From NCBI GenBank assembly GCA_030618065.1, contig JAUXEE010000038.1, positions 1 to 9,952 on the forward strand: a stretch of DNA of 9,952 bases. Direction: 5' to 3'. The DNA comes from Gemmatimonadota bacterium. Its GTDB lineage: Bacteria > Gemmatimonadota > Gemmatimonadetes > Longimicrobiales > Gaopeijiaceae. This document shows positions 1-7,010 of the stretch, in pieces; positions within the stretch are counted from its first letter, which is position 1; each line of letters begins with the position of its first letter. Under the pieces are notes generated by a model. That model did no database searches. It was not told the DNA's origin and saw only the letters and a program-made list of their open reading frames with translations. Made by a program: the position numbers and the translations under genes.

Positions 1-1749
1 CGGATCACGAATCCCGGGGGTTTCTTCCCGGGTGCATGGGAGGTCCTCTCCCAGAACGTGGTCCTGAGGAACCGTCCCTGGGTGGGACTCTTCCATCTTC
101 CCCTCTTTTTCGGGCTTCTGGCTTTCGTGTTCAAGAGCCTGCTCCATGTCCTGGTGGGGCTGGGAATGGACGTGGAAGCTCCGGACTGGTACAACCGGCT
201 CCTGGACGTGGTGGCCATCATCGTCCTGGTTTCCATCGTTTTCCTGGTCATACGCCGGTATTTCGTCGACAGGGAGAAGATGACCCACCTCCTGGAATCC
301 GGGATCATCCTCGCCCTCATCGGGCTCCTCATGATTACCCACCTCCTGGAGCAGGTGGTGGTTGCGGAGTCGTCCGGCGGGATGGCGAACTGGTGGGTCC
401 ACTTACTGGTCCTGGCCGCATTCCCCGCCGTTATCGCCTACGGGAAACATCTCCACCTGGTGCTGGCTCCGGTGAACGTGGTCCTGAAGCACATGACGGA
501 GGGGCCGTCGGATCGACCGGTATTCGGGAACGACCTGGACATGGATCTGGAAGACGAGTCCAAGATGGAGGCCGAATATGCCCGCCTCGGGATGCCGGAG
601 GGTGTGGCGGACTTCAGCTTCGGAGCTCTCTTCGACCAGGCGGCCTGTATCCAGTGCGGGCGGTGTAACGACGCGTGCCCCGCAGGGCCTGACCTGAAAC
701 CGAGGGACCACTTCGTCCTGGCCCTTCAAACCCCGGGCCTGACGGCGGACGGGCTGGCCAAACAGATCGACGCCGATGTCGCTGCTACCTGCGTCCAGTG
801 CAGGGCCTGCGAGGCCGCGTGTCCCACGGGGTGCAGGCCTGGACTGAACGCCCTGGAGATTCGGGGCCGGCTCATGCTGGAAGGCCTCTACCCGCCGAGG
901 GCCCTTCGGGACACGGCCATGAAGGCGCTGGCCTCCTCCGGAAACATCTTCGGGGTGGATGGGGGTGAGAGGAGCCGTTTCATCAAAGAGAACGATTTTC
1001 CTATCTATGACCCTTCGGTCCACGACGTCCTCTTCGTGCTGGGGTGCCAGGGGGGGAACAGCCCGGAGGTGCAACCGGTGGTCGTGGCCACCGCCAAGCT
1101 TCTCGATGCGGCAGGGATCAAGTGGGGAGTCCTCGCCGACGAACAATGCTGGGGCGAGGGACTCCTTCACGGTGGCGGCCTAATGGAGGATTGGCCCCTC
1201 TGGGCCCAGGATAGGATCGAGTCCCTCACCGAATCCCTGGGAGGCGACCGGGATAGGGCGATTCTCACCATCTGCCCTCATTGCAGGGACACCATACAAA
1301 CCCAGTACAGGGCCTTCGGCGCCGACTTTTCCGATGTCCGACTTCACACACCCTACCTTGCCACACTGTTTCGGACGGGGCGGCTGGAGCTGGAAGCGAA
1401 GCCCATGACGGTGGCCCTCCATACCCCCTGCAAAGTCCTCCACAATGGCGAAGGCGGGGACATGAAGGGGCTACTCCAAGCTGCTGGACTCACCCTCCGG
1501 AACCCCGAGGCCAGCGCTGCCGGCTTCCCCACCACCTGCTGTGGAGGTGGGGGTGGGGGATTCCTCTGGGATTCCCCGGCGAAGGTGAACCAGAAACGGT
1601 GGGAGCAGATCCAGGCCACGGGCTTGAAAGATGTCGTGACGGGATGCCCGGGGTGTCACCGGATGCTGGGGGTCATGAAGGACGAGGAAAGCCAGATCTT
1701 CGACGTGTCCACGATTTTGGCCGAGAGGTTGGCAAGCCCGGCAGATTGA
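1..1749 (+). CDS. Membrane-bound (Fe-S) oxidoreductase, heterodisulfide-reductase-related (5' end outside window)
   Basis: The frame is open from base 1 to the TGA at 1747-1749 (582 residues visible). GTG 58 is a possible but unlikely start, because the 19 residues before it read like the family's pre-membrane segment; the true start is probably upstream. Residues about 29-163 hold four hydrophobic segments with a GKHLHLVLAP motif, as in NarI-like/DUF3483 membrane domains that may bind haem b. Two ferredoxin-type clusters follow: C216, C219, C222, C226 and C264, C267, C270, C274. The C-terminus has two CCG (DUF224) domains. The first has C349, an altered C383-W384-G and C425-PH-C428; the second has C477, C513-C514-G and C549-PG-C552. 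Known relatives pass electrons between electron-transfer flavoprotein and membrane quinone, often beside etfAB and acyl-CoA dehydrogenases. No etf genes are visible here, so that role is inferred from family. It converges on ggt with a 4-base gap. Confidence 0.92.
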   Translation, partial: RITNPGGFFPGAWEVLSQNVVLRNRPWVGLFHLPLFFGLLAFVFKSLLHVLVGLGMDVEAPDWYNRLLDVVAIIVLVSIVFLVIRRYFVDREKMTHLLESGIILALIGLLMITHLLEQVVVAESSGGMANWWVHLLVLAAFPAVIAYGKHLHLVLAPVNVVLKHMTEGPSDRPVFGNDLDMDLEDESKMEAEYARLGMPEGVADFSFGALFDQAACIQCGRCNDACPAGPDLKPRDHFVLALQTPGLTADGLAKQIDADVAATCVQCRACEAACPTGCRPGLNALEIRGRLMLEGLYPPRALRDTAMKALASSGNIFGVDGGERSRFIKENDFPIYDPSVHDVLFVLGCQGGNSPEVQPVVVATAKLLDAAGIKWGVLADEQCWGEGLLHGGGLMEDWPLWAQDRIESLTESLGGDRDRAILTICPHCRDTIQTQYRAFGADFSDVRLHTPYLATLFRTGRLELEAKPMTVALHTPCKVLHNGEGGDMKGLLQAAGLTLRNPEASAAGFPTTCCGGGGGGFLWDSPAKVNQKRWEQIQATGLKDVVTGCPGCHRMLGVMKDEESQIFDVSTILAERLASPAD

Positions 1750-1753
1750 CCCC

Positions 1754-3454
1754 TCAATGGCCTGCGGCCATTCCGTCCTTACGAGGGTCGGAGCCAGCGG
1801 CCCAGCCCCGGGCGAGGCGTAGGATGGCCTGAGCTCCTCCGAAGGAGCCTCCGTCGGAAATGGTGTGACCCATCTCCTCCAGGGTGTGCCGAACGTCGTC
1901 GGGTATGGGAGTTTCCAGGACGACTCGGGTTCCCCCCATGTGGCGGACGCGGGGGGCGTCGATGGCGTCCTGCAGATCCATGTCAAAAACCAGGAGATTC
2001 AGGAGGAGCTGGGCATGCCCCTGGGGCTGCATGGATCCTCCCATGACCCCGAAGGCGAGAAAAGGCTCGCCATCCTTGGTGACAAACCCGGGGATGAGGG
2101 TGTGGAAGGGGCGTTTCCCAGGGGCGATTTGGTTGGGGTGCCCTTCTTCCAGGGTGAAACCGGCTCCCCGGTTCTGAAGGACGAACCCGGTGCCCGGTGC
2201 CACCACTCCCGAGCCGAAATACTCGAAGACGCTGTTGATGAAGGAGACCATGTTTCCTTCCCGGTCCGCTACCGTGAGGTAGATGGTCTCACCATGGTCG
2301 AAGGGCCGGCCAGGATCCGCTCGCTCGGCGGCCAAGGTGGGATCGATGAGAGCACTTCGCCGGGCGATGTAGTCGTCTTCCAACAGGGCAGTGGGATCTC
2401 CCTCCATGTAGTCCCGGTCCGAGACGTACCGGGCCAGGTCGGCAAAGGCCAACTTCTTGGCTTCGATGATGTGGTGGAGGTACTCCGCCGAGTTGTGGCC
2501 CATGGCCTTCAGATCGAATGAGTCCAGGATCTTCAACATCTCCAGGGCGGCGATCCCTTGCCCCGCGGGAGGCAGCTCCCATATCTGATGCCCTTGGAAA
2601 TCCACGGATAGGGGCTCCACCCACTCGGGCCGATGATCACGGAGGTCTTCCAGGGTCAAGAAACCGCCCTGGGCCCGTACGGTCTCCACGATTCTGGCTC
2701 CAAGGGCTCCTCCATAAAGAGCGCCTGGGCCCTCCCTCGCCACCATCCGGAAAGACGCGGCGATGTCCGGGTTCCGGAACCACTCTCCAGCCTCAGGGGC
2801 CCTCTCTCCACCGATGAGATAGGTGTCCCGGGCCCCTGGGTCCTGGACCAGGATCCGAACGTTCCCCTTCCACTGGGTCGCGATGATGGGGCTCACGGGG
2901 AAGCCGTTTTCTGCTATGTCGATGGCTGGAGCCAAAGCCTGGGCAAGGGAGAGGGTCCCGTACTCCTCCAAGAGGGCCGCCCACCCTGAAAGGGCTCCCG
3001 GCACGGTCACGGCGCCGGCGCCCCGATAGGGAACGTCATCCAGGCCCAGGGCCAGTATGGTGTCCGGAGTAGCCAGAGACCCGGCCCTCCCGCTGGCATC
3101 CAGACCTCTCAACCTCTCCTCCCGGGCGGACCAGAAGAGGGCGAACACGTCTCCACCCATTCCGGTCATGTGAGGCTCCACCACGTTCAGGACGGCCGCT
3201 GCGGTCACGGCTGCGTCGAAGGCGTTTCCCCCGTCCTGTAGAACCTTGAGGGCGGCCGCCGTGGCCAGGGGCTGGCTTGTGGCGGCGGCCCCGTTGGGGG
3301 CGTAGACGGTGGACCGGCCGGCCAGGGTGGTGGGGCGAGGCGAGGGAGTCATCTGGGCCTCGATGAAATCGGGAAATGGTGAGAAAAGGATGAAAAGGAA
3401 GAGAGGGAAGAAAACCAGGGGATGGGAGCGTTCTGGGCCCGAGCTCGTATTCAT
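1754..3454 (-). CDS. ggt: Gamma-glutamyltransferase-family Ntn hydrolase, probably exported
   Basis: 566 residues, full family length, ending in the usual DPRKDG tail. Enzymes of this family self-cleave and then transfer or hydrolyse gamma-glutamyl groups, for example from glutathione. Residues about 12-28 form a hydrophobic signal-peptide core with possible cleavage after FIEA (33), so export is likely. Conserved parts seen: NGAAATSQPLA (54-64), the MGGD turn (99-102), LDASGRAG with the substrate-binding Arg (about 108-115), GETIYL with predicted nucleophile Thr390, FGSGVVAPGTG (413-423), LQNRG, and MQPQGH (475-480). Counting from Thr390, the second Thr of the E. coli Thr-Thr dyad is Ser408, and the TTH motif reads TIY. 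These features place it in the Ggt-like branch rather than with classical glutathione-specific GGT, so the substrate is uncertain. The ATG overlaps the stop of the upstream metallo-hydrolase gene (ATGA, 3451-3454), indicating translational coupling. Confidence 0.94.
   Translation of the reverse strand: MNTSSGPERSHPLVFFPLFLFILFSPFPDFIEAQMTPSPRPTTLAGRSTVYAPNGAAATSQPLATAAALKVLQDGGNAFDAAVTAAAVLNVVEPHMTGMGGDVFALFWSAREERLRGLDASGRAGSLATPDTILALGLDDVPYRGAGAVTVPGALSGWAALLEEYGTLSLAQALAPAIDIAENGFPVSPIIATQWKGNVRILVQDPGARDTYLIGGERAPEAGEWFRNPDIAASFRMVAREGPGALYGGALGARIVETVRAQGGFLTLEDLRDHRPEWVEPLSVDFQGHQIWELPPAGQGIAALEMLKILDSFDLKAMGHNSAEYLHHIIEAKKLAFADLARYVSDRDYMEGDPTALLEDDYIARRSALIDPTLAAERADPGRPFDHGETIYLTVADREGNMVSFINSVFEYFGSGVVAPGTGFVLQNRGAGFTLEEGHPNQIAPGKRPFHTLIPGFVTKDGEPFLAFGVMGGSMQPQGHAQLLLNLLVFDMDLQDAIDAPRVRHMGGTRVVLETPIPDDVRHTLEEMGHTISDGGSFGGAQAILRLARGWAAGSDPRKDGMAAGH
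1756..1772. other. Short perfect inverted repeat at the iron-sulfur gene/ggt convergent junction
   Basis: AATGGCC (1756-1762) pairs with GGCCATT (1766-1772) around TGC. It lies 6 bases past the plus-strand stop codon and inside the last codons of ggt. No T-run follows on either strand, so a terminator role is weak. Confidence 0.35.
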
Positions 3455-4074
3455 GTTTTCCGTTCGAGGATTTCCACTTTGCCTGAGAAGAGTTCTGTCA
3501 TTCTCCCCACTTCGTTCAGGCCGTCCTCATTGTCCTCCCAATGGAGGGGGACCAGGATCGACGCGCCGCACCTCTCACCGACCTCCACCGCCTCCTCGGG
3601 CCCCATGGTGTAGTCCGAACAGCAGGGTAGGAATGCCACATCACAGCAGATCCCTGCCATGGAGTCCAGGAGGTCGGTGTGACCGGCGTGGAAGTAGGTA
3701 ACGTCGTCCAGGGAGAAGACGTATCCTAGCCATCCCGATTCGGCGAGGTGAAACTTCCCCTCCCGATTGTGAGCGGGTACGGCAAGGATGTCGATTCGGT
3801 CCAGTTGGATCAGGTCGCCGGGCCTGAGGAGGTGATCCACGTCGCTCAGCTGCTTCCGCATGTTGGTTGGAGCGACCACGACGGTGTCGGGCCCTCGGAC
3901 TTTGGCGATGTCCTCTTCTGAAAAGTTGTCGTAGTGGGGATGGGTAAGGAGGATGTAGTCGGCATCGCCCTTTTCCGCCAACCCCCAGGGGTCGACATGG
4001 ATCTCGACGCCGCCTCTGCGGATTCGAAGAGATGAATGCCGGAACCAGGTGACTCCGTCCAGAAAGTCGGTCAT
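3451..4074 (-). CDS. Metallo-beta-lactamase-fold hydrolase, UlaG/UPF0173-like, with altered metal ligands
   Basis: 207 residues from ATG 4074, which has a strong GGAGG four bases upstream. A longer frame reaches 4173, but its extra 33 residues look non-homologous, so I reject that start. Family marks: WFRHSSLRI (10-18), DPW (28-30), LTHPHYDN (43-50), VPAHN with H102, GWLGYVF (114-120), HAGHTD (129-134), YTMGPEEAVE (155-164) and VPLHW with H178. The usual motif HxHxDH reads H45, H47, D49, N50, and the usual GDTD reads G131-H132-T-D, so two metal-ligand positions are changed. Two vicinal cysteine pairs (143-144 and 151-152) flank the FLP strand. Relatives are metal-dependent hydrolases of varied, mostly unknown substrates. 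It is the first gene of an operon with ggt (4-base overlap), which hints at a shared peptide or amide substrate, but this is only context. Probably cytoplasmic; no signal peptide is seen from this start. Confidence 0.88.
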   Translation of the reverse strand: MTDFLDGVTWFRHSSLRIRRGGVEIHVDPWGLAEKGDADYILLTHPHYDNFSEEDIAKVRGPDTVVVAPTNMRKQLSDVDHLLRPGDLIQLDRIDILAVPAHNREGKFHLAESGWLGYVFSLDDVTYFHAGHTDLLDSMAGICCDVAFLPCCSDYTMGPEEAVEVGERCGASILVPLHWEDNEDGLNEVGRMTELFSGKVEILERKT

Positions 4075-4308
4075 GGTTCCTCCGGCGAAAAAGAGGGATA
4101 AACAACTCACCTGCAAGGTAGGGGAGTATGCTGAAGGGAAAAAGGTCACAGGGTCCAACTCCCTTCCAGCCATATTGGCAGGAGTCCTGCTCTTTCGGCG
4201 GGAATCCCTCCTATTTTGGTTGGCAAGGATCCTGCTTAGGTGCGAAGACCCGGTTCCTTCGATAGGATATTGTCCTGGAGTTTTTCAGGGGCGGATCACG
4301 AAGATTTC
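4075..4308. promoter_or_regulatory. Divergent intergenic region between the metallo-hydrolase/ggt operon and lon
   Basis: 234 bases that must hold the promoters for both directions. It is less GC-rich than the genes around it, with several A/T tracts. On the plus strand TAGGAT (4263-4268) is a possible -10 box for lon, but no good -35 box lies 16-18 bases upstream. On the minus strand the only certain signal is the GGAGG before ATG 4074. Two similar palindromic elements, listed separately, lie between. I see no CIRCE-type inverted repeat and no convincing heat-shock sigma promoter. Confidence 0.5.
4175..4236. repeat. Pair of similar palindromic elements upstream of lon (possible operators)
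   Basis: TTGGCAGGAGTCCTGCT (4175-4191) and TTGGCAAGGATCCTGCT (4220-4236) match at 14 of 17 positions in the same orientation, 45 bases apart. The first contains a perfect inverted repeat GCAGGA-G-TCCTGC (4178-4190). The second contains the perfect palindrome AGGATCCT (4226-4233), with partial extension. A repeated palindrome in a divergent promoter region is the usual form of a repressor or activator site, so control of lon or of the minus-strand operon is possible. No regulator is recognised, and chance cannot be excluded for two copies. Confidence 0.35.
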
Positions 4309-6936
4309 ATGAAGCGAGGACTCATGGGCGAGCGATACTCACTCCCGGTACTTCCCCTTCGGGACACGGTGGTTTATCCCGGAGTTGCGGTCCCCATTTC
4401 GGCTGGACGCCCGGGAACGGTCGAGGCGGTACAGGAAGCCTTGGAAGGCGACCGGCGACTCTTCGCCGTCGCTCAGCGGGAAAACGTGGACGATCCCCAT
4501 CCCGATGTGCTCTACAACGTCGGGACGGTGGTGAGGGTCATTCAGACCCATCGTGTACGTGGCGGCATGCAACTCCTGGTTCAGGGCGAGGGGCGGGCCC
4601 AAGCCCTCTCCTATTTCAAGGACGGGGAGGCCATGCTCCAGGCCAACCTCATGACCTTGGAGCGGCAGCCGCCTCCGGACCCCGATGATCCTTCGCTCCA
4701 GGCCATGGACGGGGAGCTCCGGGAGCGGGCTGCCGAACTGGGAACCCGAAGGGGTGTCCCAGCGGAGGCCCTGAACCAGCTCATCCAGGGAGTGGACGAT
4801 CCGGGGGCTTTCGCAGATCTGGTGGCTTTTTACCTGGAGTTGCCCACGGAGTCCAAGCAGGAGCTTCTGGAGATCTTGGGTGATGAGGAGAGGATGCGGG
4901 CGGCTCTCGTGTCCGTCGAGCGGGAGTTGGCCAGAATCGATGCGCAAGAAGATATCCAGGCCAAAGTCCAGGAGGAACTGGGAGAGCGACAGCGGGAAAT
5001 GCTCCTTCGGGAGCAGCTCAAGCAGATCCAGAAGGAACTGGGGGATGAGGACGAGCGGAACGACGTGGAGGAGCTTCGGGAGCGGATTGCGGAGCTCGAG
5101 CTCTCCGAGGACGCCCGCACCGAGGTGGAGCGGGAGCTGAAGCGCCTGGAGCGGACCAGTCCACAGTCCGCCGAGTACCAGGTGATCCGAACCTTCCTGG
5201 AGTGGGTCACGGAGCTTCCCTGGGGGAATCGGACCGAAGACAAGCTAGACCTGAAGGTGGCCTCGGAGATCCTGGAGGAGGATCACTATGGCCTGGAGGA
5301 TGTTAAGGACCGGGTCCTGGAGTTCCTTGCTGTGAGGAAGCTCCAGACCGAAAGGGCCCTGGAGGACGCTGAGGATGAGGCGGAGGCCGTTGGCGATGTG
5401 GCTGCTGAGGAGGACAAGGAAGAAGCCGCTGAGGATGTGGCCGCTGAGGAGGAGAAGGAGGAAGCCGCTGACGATGTGGCCGCTGAGGATGTGAACGCTG
5501 AGGAGGAGAAGGAAGAAGCCGCTGACACTGTGGACGATGGCATCGGCCGGGGTCCCATCCTCCTCTTCGGAGGTCCTCCTGGAACGGGGAAGACCAGCAT
5601 CGCTCAGTCCATCGCCAGGGCTCTGGGACGGAAATACGTTCGTATTTCCCTGGGAGGCGCCCGGGACGAAGCCGACATCCGTGGGCACCGGCGCACCTAC
5701 GTGGGTGCCATGCCCGGCCGGATCATCCAGGGAATGCGGCAGGTGAAGAGCAAGAACCCGGTCTTCCTCCTGGACGAGGTGGATAAGCTGGGTGTGTCCT
5801 TCCAGGGCGACCCGAGCGCGGCCCTTCTGGAGGTCCTGGGTCCTGCTCAGAATTCCTCTTTCACCGATCACTATCTGGGAATTCCCTTCGACTTGTCGGA
5901 GGTCCTCTTCATCGCCACGGCGAACTATGTGGACCGGATTCCGCCGCCACTCCTGGACCGGATGGAGCGGGTGGAGTTCGCGGGCTACACGGAGAGGGAG
6001 AAGCTGGAGATCGCCAAGCGATACCTCCTGCCCAGACAGGAGAAGGAATCGGGCCTCCGGGAGGGGGAGATGGACGTCAAGGACGACGCCATCCTCACCG
6101 TGATCCAAAAGTATACCCGGGAGGCTGGGGTCCGGCAGGTGGAACGGGAGCTGGGCAAGTTATCCCGGAAGGTGGCCCGGAAGATCGCCGCGGGTGAGGT
6201 GGAGAGTGTGGACATGGATGCTGAGAAGGTCCGGGAACTCCTGGGGCGTCCGAGAGTCCACCCGGAGCAGATGGCTCCCGTCGACACGGTGGGTGTGGCC
6301 ACAGGTATGTTCTATACCCCCATGGGTGGGGACATCATGTTTGTGGAGGCCTCCGTCATGCTGGGGAAGGGGGCCCTCGTCCTCACCGGGCAGCTCGGCG
6401 ACGTGATGAAAGAATCGGGACGAGCGGCTCTGAGTTATGCCAAGGCCCAGCATGAACAACTGGGTGTTTCGGCGGAGGCGTTGGAGGACCGGGATGTCCA
6501 CATTCATGTGCCCGCCGGGGCCGTACCCAAGGACGGGCCCTCCGCAGGAATCACAATGGCTACGGCATTGGTCTCCGCTTTCTCCGGAAGAAAGGTACGG
6601 AGGGACGTGGCAATGACAGGTGAGCTCACCCTCACCGGCCGGGTTCTTCCCATAGGCGGTTTGAAGGAGAAAATCTTGGGAGCCGTACGCGCCGGGATCA
6701 ACGAGATCATCCTCCCGAAAGACAATGAAGCCGACCTGGAAGACCTTCCGGAAGAAGTTGCGGAGAAACTGACCTTCCACTGTGTGGAGGATCTGCACTC
6801 GGTCATCCGTATCGCCCTGGTGGACGAGGGGCGAAAGGGGAATGAAAAGGGCAAAGGGACACCGGGGGATGGAAAGGGAAAGGGTCGTGTGACTTCCAGC
6901 CGGAAGAAAAAGGAAGAGAAGGAGATTCAGGCGTAG
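4309..6936 (+). CDS. lon: ATP-dependent protease Lon (LonA type) with acidic repeat insert
   Basis: 875 residues from ATG 4309. ATG 4324 (Met6) is an equally good start, since GAGGA lies just before it. The GTG at 4240 would add 23 residues not typical of Lon. Lon degrades misfolded and regulatory proteins in the cytoplasm using ATP. Order: N-terminal substrate-binding domain opening with LPVLPLRDTVVYPG (about 11-24); coiled-coil region (about 200-300); acidic insert 346-414; Walker A GGPPGTGKT (421-429, K428); Walker B FLLDEVDKL with D489-E490; sensor region IATANYVDRIP; sensor 2 YTREAGVRQVEREL; and a protease domain with Ser745 in PKDGPSAG and Lys788 in GLKEK, 43 residues apart as in E. coli Lon. 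The last 35 residues (841-875) are Lys/Gly-rich. The insert and tail are absent from standard Lon. Two palindromic elements upstream may regulate it. Confidence 0.98.
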   Translation: MKRGLMGERYSLPVLPLRDTVVYPGVAVPISAGRPGTVEAVQEALEGDRRLFAVAQRENVDDPHPDVLYNVGTVVRVIQTHRVRGGMQLLVQGEGRAQALSYFKDGEAMLQANLMTLERQPPPDPDDPSLQAMDGELRERAAELGTRRGVPAEALNQLIQGVDDPGAFADLVAFYLELPTESKQELLEILGDEERMRAALVSVERELARIDAQEDIQAKVQEELGERQREMLLREQLKQIQKELGDEDERNDVEELRERIAELELSEDARTEVERELKRLERTSPQSAEYQVIRTFLEWVTELPWGNRTEDKLDLKVASEILEEDHYGLEDVKDRVLEFLAVRKLQTERALEDAEDEAEAVGDVAAEEDKEEAAEDVAAEEEKEEAADDVAAEDVNAEEEKEEAADTVDDGIGRGPILLFGGPPGTGKTSIAQSIARALGRKYVRISLGGARDEADIRGHRRTYVGAMPGRIIQGMRQVKSKNPVFLLDEVDKLGVSFQGDPSAALLEVLGPAQNSSFTDHYLGIPFDLSEVLFIATANYVDRIPPPLLDRMERVEFAGYTEREKLEIAKRYLLPRQEKESGLREGEMDVKDDAILTVIQKYTREAGVRQVERELGKLSRKVARKIAAGEVESVDMDAEKVRELLGRPRVHPEQMAPVDTVGVATGMFYTPMGGDIMFVEASVMLGKGALVLTGQLGDVMKESGRAALSYAKAQHEQLGVSAEALEDRDVHIHVPAGAVPKDGPSAGITMATALVSAFSGRKVRRDVAMTGELTLTGRVLPIGGLKEKILGAVRAGINEIILPKDNEADLEDLPEEVAEKLTFHCVEDLHSVIRIALVDEGRKGNEKGKGTPGDGKGKGRVTSSRKKKEEKEIQA
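5404..5535 (+). repeat. In-frame 39-base tandem repeat encoding an acidic 13-residue unit in Lon
   Basis: Three near-identical 39-base units lie at 5404-5442, 5443-5481 and 5497-5535, with a 15-base partial unit (AEDVN) at 5482-5496. Each encodes AEE(D/E)KEEAA(E/D)DVA or a close variant (the last ends DTVD). DNA identity between units is high, so recent duplication or slippage is likely. The repeat is the core of a 69-residue acidic insert (residues 346-414; 32 Asp/Glu, 5 Lys/Arg) between VRKL and the GPIL strand leading into Walker A. Ordinary Lon has only a few residues there. Confidence 0.93.
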
Positions 6937-6985
6937 AGGTCCACAGAGGCGGGATCTGAGGTGGACCTGCCCGCGTGGGACGCGG
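6937..6985. terminator. Two hairpins between converging lon and selD (weak terminator candidates)
   Basis: Directly after the lon stop codon, AGGTCCAC (6937-6944) pairs perfectly with GTGGACCT (6961-6968) around a 16-base loop. Next, CCGCGT (6971-6976) pairs with ACGCGG (6980-6985) around GGG. Neither is followed by a real T-run on either strand; the nearest is TTTT at 7007-7010 on the plus strand. They may end or block transcription between the converging genes, but they are not textbook intrinsic terminators. Confidence 0.4.
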
Positions 6986-7010
6986 CTCGCCCCCCTTTCC
7001 GATCAGTTTT

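Noticed and set aside
403..1170. Long minus-strand frame opposite the iron-sulfur gene
   Set aside because: It lies wholly opposite a well-supported gene, and its product has no recognisable motif.
4075..4173. Longer start for the metallo-hydrolase (33 extra residues)
   Set aside because: The internal ATG at 4074 has a strong GGAGG and starts directly before the conserved region; the extension looks like untranslated promoter DNA.
4292..4302. CGGATCACGAA repeated at the window start (1-11)
   Set aside because: An 11-base match within 10 kb is expected by chance, and one copy is inside a coding frame.
4240..4308. GTG start for lon adding 23 residues
   Set aside because: The extension has no Lon-like sequence, no good ribosome site and would overlap the likely promoter.
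5286..5600. Ser/Ala-rich minus-strand frame opposite the Lon insert
   Set aside because: It is the antisense reading of the acidic repeat; low complexity with no start signal.
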